A stretch of DNA of 64,000 bases, from contig NZ_CP011112.1 in NCBI RefSeq assembly GCF_001190945.1, positions 1-64,000 of the forward strand. The letters run 5' to 3'. Origin of the DNA: Luteipulveratus mongoliensis. Its GTDB lineage: Bacteria; Actinomycetota; Actinomycetes; Actinomycetales; Dermatophilaceae. Both the position numbers and the translations under genes were made by a program. Positions 57,861 through 64,000 of the stretch are shown piece after piece; within the stretch, counting starts at the first letter, position 1; every line of letters starts with the position of its first letter. The notes beneath the pieces were generated by a model that was not told the DNA's origin, searched no databases, and saw only the letters and a program-made list of their open reading frames with translations.

Positions 57861-58522
57861 GCAGTATCCGCCGGTTCGACCCGATGGCCGCGAGCGCGAC
57901 CCTGCACTGCCTGACCGGCTGCTCGATCGGCGAGATCGCCGGTCTGCTGATCGGCACGCACCAGGGGTGGGACAACCTGCAGACGACGGTGCTGTCGATC
58001 GCGCTGGCGTTCGTGTTCGGCTACGCGCTCTCGTCGCTGCCGGTCGTGCTCGCGGGTGTCAGCGTCGGTGCCGCGCTCCAGCTCGTGCTGGCCGCTGACA
58101 CGCTGTCGATCTTCACGATGGAGGTCGTCGACAACGCGGTCATGAACGTCGTGCCGGGCGCGATGGACGCCGGCCTCGACCGGCCGCTGTTCTGGGTGTC
58201 GATGATGATCGCGCTGACGGTGGCATTCGCTGCGGCGTACCCGGTCAACGTCTACCTCATGGGTCGCGGCAAGGGCCACGCGCTCACGCACCAGTACATG
58301 GGCCACGGCAGCGGCGGCGACGAGCACGCTGGGCACGACATGGCTGAGCACGACATGGCTGCACACGAGGTGCCCCGTCGGCGCAGCCGCTGGACGGGGC
58401 CGAGCGCATCGACGCTGGCCGTCGGGATCGCCGGATTCCTGCTCGGCGGGCTCGTAGTCTCCATCGGCGTCGAGCTCGATGACGACGCTCCCGCGCCGCC
58501 GTCCCACTCGATGACCCCCTGA
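57857..58522 (+). CDS. DUF4396 membrane protein
   Basis: A 221-residue membrane protein of the DUF4396 family: an N-terminal [20 protein letters not shown] signature, about four helices to residue 135, then a His/Met-rich loop ([22 protein letters not shown]) and a last helix (about 190-213). The pattern suggests copper contact. It is coupled to copA by a 4-base overlap. The function is unknown; association with CopA operons is recurrent. Confidence 0.88.
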   Translation: MSSIRRFDPMAASATLHCLTGCSIGEIAGLLIGTHQGWDNLQTTVLSIALAFVFGYALSSLPVVLAGVSVGAALQLVLAADTLSIFTMEVVDNAVMNVVPGAMDAGLDRPLFWVSMMIALTVAFAAAYPVNVYLMGRGKGHALTHQYMGHGSGGDEHAGHDMAEHDMAAHEVPRRRSRWTGPSASTLAVGIAGFLLGGLVVSIGVELDDDAPAPPSHSMTP

Positions 58523-58581
58523 CACCGGCGCGACCGCGGGCCGGCGCCCCGACCGACTACCCCGCCGTCACGGTCACTTCC

Positions 58582-58611
58582 CCGGGTGAGATGACTCGTC
58601 ATGTCACCCGG
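58582..58611. terminator. hairpin after the copper operon
   Basis: CCGGGTGA-G-ATGAC-TC-GTCAT-G-TCACCCGG folds into a stem of 13 bp with one G-G mismatch and a minimal 2-nt loop, 60 bp after the DUF4396 stop. An operator role is also possible. Confidence 0.65.
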
Positions 58612-58669
58612 AGGAGTGGCCACACGGGCGGGGTAGTGACAATGCCGCGCAGTTGGTGGGTGTTGGGGC

Positions 58670-58675
58670 TAGCCT
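58670..58675 (+). promoter_or_regulatory. -10 hexamer TAGCCT, leaderless promoter of the ASCH gene
   Basis: TAGCCT lies 7 nt before the GTG at 58683 and supports that start over the ATG at 58653. Confidence 0.45.
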
Positions 58676-58682
58676 CGCGAGC

Positions 58683-59171
58683 GTGATCGACATCGACCGG
58701 GCGGCCGTAGAACGCTTCTGGGCTGCGTTCTGCGCGCATCGAGGCAAGGATCTCCCCGTTCCGACCGCCGAGACGTTCGGTGACAGCCCCGAGATGGCGG
58801 ACGAGCTGCTCGGGCTGGTCCTCGACGGCACCAAGCGGGCGACCGCCAGCGCCCATGACAGCTACGCCCCCGCCGGCGAGGATCTCCCACAGGTTGCGGA
58901 TCGCTGGATCCCGTGCGATGGCAAGGGGATTCCGCGTTGCGTCCTCGAGACCACCGACGTACGCGTCGGTCCGCTGGACAGCGTCGACGACCAGTTCGCG
59001 TGGGACGAGGGCGAGGGAGACCGGTCGCGCGCGTACTGGCTGTCGGAGCACCAGGGGTTCTTCGAGCGCACAGCCGCCGGCGACGGGTTCACCTACAGCG
59101 AATCGATGCCCACGGTGTTCGAACGGTTCGCGGTGGTCTGGCCGCCCGAGCTCGCCGACTCACCCCGCTGA
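58683..59171 (+). CDS. ASCH domain protein
   Basis: A 162-residue ASCH-domain protein (beta-barrel related to PUA, probably RNA or nucleoside binding). Recognisable segments are LVLDGTKRATASAHDSY, GIPRCVLETTDVRVGPLDSV and EGEGDRSRAYWLSEHQGFF. The function is not established; some members are amidohydrolases on modified cytidines. It ends 1 bp before the convergent ROK gene. Confidence 0.87.
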   Translation: MIDIDRAAVERFWAAFCAHRGKDLPVPTAETFGDSPEMADELLGLVLDGTKRATASAHDSYAPAGEDLPQVADRWIPCDGKGIPRCVLETTDVRVGPLDSVDDQFAWDEGEGDRSRAYWLSEHQGFFERTAAGDGFTYSESMPTVFERFAVVWPPELADSPR

Positions 59172-59172
59172 G

Positions 59173-60354
59173 CTAGAGCTGGGCGTCACGAAGGTGCGCC
59201 ACGCCAGCGACCGCGAGGTCGATCGCGCCCCGCACCTGCGCCTCGATGCCCAGCTCACCGGACACGATGTCGACCGCCTGCGCGATGTCGGGCTGCGCGT
59301 ACCGATCCAGCGCGGCCTGCAACCCGCGGTGAATCGCCGCTGATCGACCGAACGGTCCCCCGATGATCACCAGCGACGGGTTGAGGGTGTTGCACAGGTC
59401 AGCCAGCACTCGGCCGACCGCACCGCCCGCCTCCTCCAGGACGCGGCGCACACCTGGGTCGCCATCGCGCTCGAGCTGCTCGACGGTGGCCGGCTTCAAG
59501 GCGATGTCGTACGCCGGTTGGAGCAGCTCGATCAGTCGCGGCACCGAGACCTCGGTCTCGAGACACCCACGGTTGCCGCACCGGCAGACGGCCCCGTGCT
59601 CGCGGACGCGTACGTGCCCGATCTCACCGGCGTGCCCGGTCGAGCCCTTGTAGACCTGCCGCCCGATGACCAGACCGGCACCGAGTCCGCTGGCGAGCTT
59701 GAGATAGATGAAGTCGTGCGCGCCGCGACCCGCGCCACGATGCAGCTCGGCCAGCGCTCCGAGGTTGGCGTCGTTGTCGGCCATCACCGGCACGTTGATG
59801 CGCGAGGCGAGGTCCTCCACCGGCACGACGCCGCGCCAGCCCGGCATGATGTCGGTGCTGATGCGGGCGGAGCGTCGGTCGATCGGGGCCGGGACGCACA
59901 GCCCCACACCCACGAGGGTGAAGCCGTCGACGGACGCGACGGACTGATCCAGCAGATCGACCGCGACATCGAGCGTGCGCGGACCACGCTCGTCGGCGTC
60001 GATCTTCCGCTCTTCCTCGTGCAGGACGGTGCCGGTGCGGTCCGCGATGGCGACCCGGACGTGCCGATGACCGATGTCGATCCCAGCCACCCCGCCGGCC
60101 GGCATCGACAGCGCCACCATGCGCGGCGGCCGACCGCTCCCACCTTTATGCGGCGTGCCGCAGTCGGGCCGCTGCGTCAGAAGCCCGTCCGAAAGAAGGT
60201 CGCGCACCAGGCTGGAGATCGTCGTGGGCGACAAGCCCGTACGACGCGCCAGGTCCGCGCGGCTGCACGCACCATCCTGGGCGAGGGCCCGCAGGACACT
60301 GCGTCGGTTGGCGGCACGCAGTCGTACGAGGGCTCCGGGCTCGGTCTGAGTCAC
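59173..60354 (-). CDS. ROK family transcriptional regulator (NagC/XylR type)
   Basis: A 393-residue repressor. The N-terminal winged helix (about 12-65; GACSRADLARRTGLSPTTISSLV) is followed by a ROK sugar-kinase-like domain with DIGHRHVRVAI, the zinc motif CRCGNRGCLE and a sugar-site AGEIGHVRV. It probably binds a glucoside-derived sugar. AAAGG lies upstream of the GTG at 60354. It is divergent from the GH3 glucosidase with an inverted repeat between them. Confidence 0.92.
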   Translation of the reverse strand: MTQTEPGALVRLRAANRRSVLRALAQDGACSRADLARRTGLSPTTISSLVRDLLSDGLLTQRPDCGTPHKGGSGRPPRMVALSMPAGGVAGIDIGHRHVRVAIADRTGTVLHEEERKIDADERGPRTLDVAVDLLDQSVASVDGFTLVGVGLCVPAPIDRRSARISTDIMPGWRGVVPVEDLASRINVPVMADNDANLGALAELHRGAGRGAHDFIYLKLASGLGAGLVIGRQVYKGSTGHAGEIGHVRVREHGAVCRCGNRGCLETEVSVPRLIELLQPAYDIALKPATVEQLERDGDPGVRRVLEEAGGAVGRVLADLCNTLNPSLVIIGGPFGRSAAIHRGLQAALDRYAQPDIAQAVDIVSGELGIEAQVRGAIDLAVAGVAHLRDAQL

Positions 60355-60415
60355 TGGTCAGCACCTTTGCTGGATATGTACGGACTCTGGAGAAAAGCCA
60401 GGTATAGAGCCCGTC

Positions 60416-60454
60416 GTTAACCATTTCTACGCAGATATCCCACCGTAGGTTAAC
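60416..60454. promoter_or_regulatory. ROK operator candidate, GTTAACC…GGTTAAC
   Basis: GTTAACC (60416-60422) and GGTTAAC (60448-60454) are inverted, 25 bp apart. CTACG and CGTAG flank the inner side. The two sites straddle the divergent promoters of the ROK and GH3 genes. Confidence 0.6.
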
Positions 60455-60491
60455 CGCGTCAGCACCATCGTCCGGCAGAGAGGCCGCACCG

Positions 60492-62495
<2,004 letters not shown>

Positions 62496-62516
62496 CCAAC
62501 CCGCCCCTGAGCCCCC

Positions 62517-62614
62517 GCTGGTCGAATAGGGCGAGCCCCAAGGGCGAGCCCGTATCGAGACCAGGTGTAGATCTGCACCTGGTCTCGATACGGCTCCGCC
62601 TACTCGACCGGCGG
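62517..62614. repeat. modular palindromic repeat, copy 12 (swapped left module)
   Basis: Here the left arm carries the module GGCGAGCCCCAAGGGCGAGCC normally found on the right, and the inner stem is a perfect 16-bp GTATCGAGACCAGGTG with a TAGATCTG loop. It lies between convergent genes. Confidence 0.93.
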
Positions 62615-62622
62615 TGGCTCCG

Positions 62623-63597
62623 TCAGAGGACGTCGTGGCCGGGGTGGGGCTCGCTCGGGATCGTCCCCAGTTTGCCCGCCTGGAAGTCCTCGAACGCCTG
62701 CATCAGCTCAGCGCGGGTGTTCATCACGAACGGTCCGTACGCCGCCACGGGCTCGCGGATCGGCGCACCTCCCAGCACGATCACGTCGAGACTGGGGCTG
62801 CGGCTCTCCTGGCTCTCCCCGGCCGCCAGCTCGATCACGTCGCCCGGACCGTACGCCGCCAGCTGGCCCATCGTGATCGGACGCCGTTGCGCCCCAACGG
62901 TTCCCGAGCCTGACAGCACATAGACCAAGGCGTTGAAGTCGGGCCGCCACGGCAGTCGCAGCTGCGCACCAGGCGCGATGGTCGCGTGCACGACAGAGAT
63001 CGGGGTGTGCGTGACACCGGGTCCGTCATGTCCGTCGACCGAACCCGCGATGACGCGCAGCAGCGCCCCACCATCTGGGCTGCTCAGCAGCGCGACCTCG
63101 CCGCCACGGATGTCCTGGTAGCGGGGAGCGGACATCTTGAGGTGGCTCGGCAGGTTGACCCACAGCTGCATGCCGTGGAACAGGCCGCCCTTCATGACGA
63201 CTTCCTCCGGCGGCGCCTCGATGTGCAGCAGACCTGAGCCGGCCGTCATCCACTGGGTGTCACCGTCACTGATCACACCGCCGCCACCGTGGGAGTCCTG
63301 GTGCTCCATGATCCCGTCGATCATGTAGGTCACCGTCTCGAAGCCGCGGTGCGGGTGCCACGGCGTGCCCTTGGGCTCCCCAGCGGCGTACTCGACCTCG
63401 CCCATCTGGTCCATGTGGATGAACGGGTCCAGGGTTGCGACGTCGACGCCGGCGAAGGCGCGGCGGACGGGGAAGCCCTCACCCTCGTACCCCTGCGGAG
63501 CGGTCGTCACCGAGAGAACCGGGCGGGAGGCAGCGGTCACGTCCGGCTCGGCCACCCGCGGCAAGGTCAGGATGTTGTCGACGGTCACGGCAGGCAT
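62623..63597 (-). CDS. pirin family protein 2
   Basis: A 324-residue bicupin of the classic pirin group. The N-terminal metal-binding cupin has WHPHRGFETVTYMIDGIMEH and MTAGSGLLHIEAP; the C-terminal cupin carries FNALVYVLSGSG. It is closer to the canonical quercetinase-type pirins than pirin 1 in this window. GGGAG lies 5 nt before the ATG. Upstream, 63640-63658 is an AT-rich island (CAATAATTGAATTTTGAA), a probable regulator site. Confidence 0.92.
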   Translation of the reverse strand: MPAVTVDNILTLPRVAEPDVTAASRPVLSVTTAPQGYEGEGFPVRRAFAGVDVATLDPFIHMDQMGEVEYAAGEPKGTPWHPHRGFETVTYMIDGIMEHQDSHGGGGVISDGDTQWMTAGSGLLHIEAPPEEVVMKGGLFHGMQLWVNLPSHLKMSAPRYQDIRGGEVALLSSPDGGALLRVIAGSVDGHDGPGVTHTPISVVHATIAPGAQLRLPWRPDFNALVYVLSGSGTVGAQRRPITMGQLAAYGPGDVIELAAGESQESRSPSLDVIVLGGAPIREPVAAYGPFVMNTRAELMQAFEDFQAGKLGTIPSEPHPGHDVL

Positions 63598-63778
63598 GGC
63601 ATCTCCCAGCGGTCTTCGGTCAAGCAGTCACACACCACAACAATAATTGAATTTTGAACATTCCGTGCCTTGTCGCGCTGGCCACTTCTTGGTCGCACGT
63701 CCAAGGCTCTGACAAGGTGGTGGCCGATCCCATCCTGCCGACAACCAGTCGGCCGGCCCCCTCTGAGGTCAGGAACCC

Positions 63779-64000
63779 ATGAAGCTCCCGTACTGGGCTC
63801 GTGCGGCCCAAGCCGCCCTGGCAGGCATCGGCCGGCTCCCCCTCGGCGTACAGCAGCGACTCGGTGGGCGCCCGGTCCGCATCGACGGCCAGCAGCTGCA
63901 CGCCGAGCTGCAGTTCCCGTTGCGCCTGGTCAACGCCACGTCGAAGCGGGCACACGATGACACCGCCGTCCAGGAGGGCCGGGAGCTGCTGGCCTTCTCA
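63779..64000 (+). CDS. alpha/beta hydrolase, N-terminal part (runs off window)
   Basis: The frame from the ATG at 63779 is open to the window end (74 codons). AGGA lies 5 nt upstream. The sequence (LGGRPVRIDGQQLHAELQF, then EGRELLAFS) resembles the N-terminal cap of actinobacterial alpha/beta hydrolases of the LipN/HSL type, where a GRPVxIDG segment precedes the catalytic domain. No catalytic residues are in view, so the assignment rests on that segment. Confidence 0.6.
   Translation, partial: MKLPYWARAAQAALAGIGRLPLGVQQRLGGRPVRIDGQQLHAELQFPLRLVNATSKRAHDDTAVQEGRELLAFS

Overview
The window is high-GC, densely coded bacterial chromosome of an actinomycete. The grounds are GTG starts, SigE-family and ECF42 sigma factors, a YtrA-type GntR/ABC operon, a CE1758/CE1759-type LLM/FMN-reductase duo, streptogrisin-like and sedolisin-like secreted proteases, and a strong excess of GTACG-containing words. 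A member of Micrococcales (Intrasporangiaceae/Dermacoccaceae-like) or Propionibacteriales (Nocardioidaceae-like) is my best guess; this is inference. I see no rRNA, tRNA, CRISPR array, prophage or complete insertion sequence.

Layout. 1-2.4 kb: frameshifted phytanoyl-CoA dioxygenase-like gene, divergent AraC regulator, 3-hydroxyisobutyryl-CoA hydrolase-like gene. 2.4-4 kb: MerR regulator with a textbook operator, then aldo/keto reductase. 4.1-6.6 kb: MurE-like ligase with an unusual substrate motif and an MBL hydrolase. 6.8-10.7 kb: two paralogous flippase-like membrane proteins flanking a repeat protein on the other strand. 10.8-13.4 kb: YjbR, ArsR/AHSA1 pair, small hydrolase, membrane protein. 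13.5-17.7 kb: large hairpin, twin TTAACAGTTAA boxes, a three-domain secreted serine protease, glutaminase, XRE regulator. 17.7-24 kb: fatty-acid beta-oxidation operon (fadA-fadB-CoA transferase-acyl-CoA dehydrogenase) divergent from a MerR regulator over a palindromic operator. 24-26.2 kb: two DGPF/YCII proteins with an ECF42 sigma factor. 26.6-31.2 kb: orphan response regulator, LuxR-type regulator, secreted S33 peptidase and a winged-helix regulator with a perfect palindrome at its start. 31.2-38.2 kb: PhzF/GNAT pair, TetR-MFS efflux divergon, GntR-ABC operon, GlxA regulator. 38.4-45.6 kb: pirin, LLM oxidoreductase/FMN reductase, pyrE, SigE-type sigma with membrane partner, cupin, rsgA, GNAT. 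45.7-50.9 kb: a sedolisin with an N-terminal propeller-like domain, then a membrane protein with nine 47-48-residue repeats. 50.9-53.8 kb: esterase, MmyB-type regulator, DUF1330 protein, phosphopantetheinyl transferase. 53.9-58.5 kb: copper operon csoR-copZ-(His-rich membrane protein)-copA-DUF4396. 58.6-64 kb: ASCH protein, ROK regulator/GH3 glucosidase divergon, second pirin, start of an alpha/beta hydrolase.

Two window-wide patterns stand out. First, a modular palindromic repeat of about 105 bp recurs at least twelve times, almost always at 3' ends of genes. It supplies the last residues and stop codon (VE-stop) of several proteins, and one half-copy is translated inside the LLM oxidoreductase. 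Second, sixteen genes have a TANNNT hexamer 6-8 nt before the start codon and no Shine-Dalgarno sequence, so leaderless transcription looks common and fixes several start codons.
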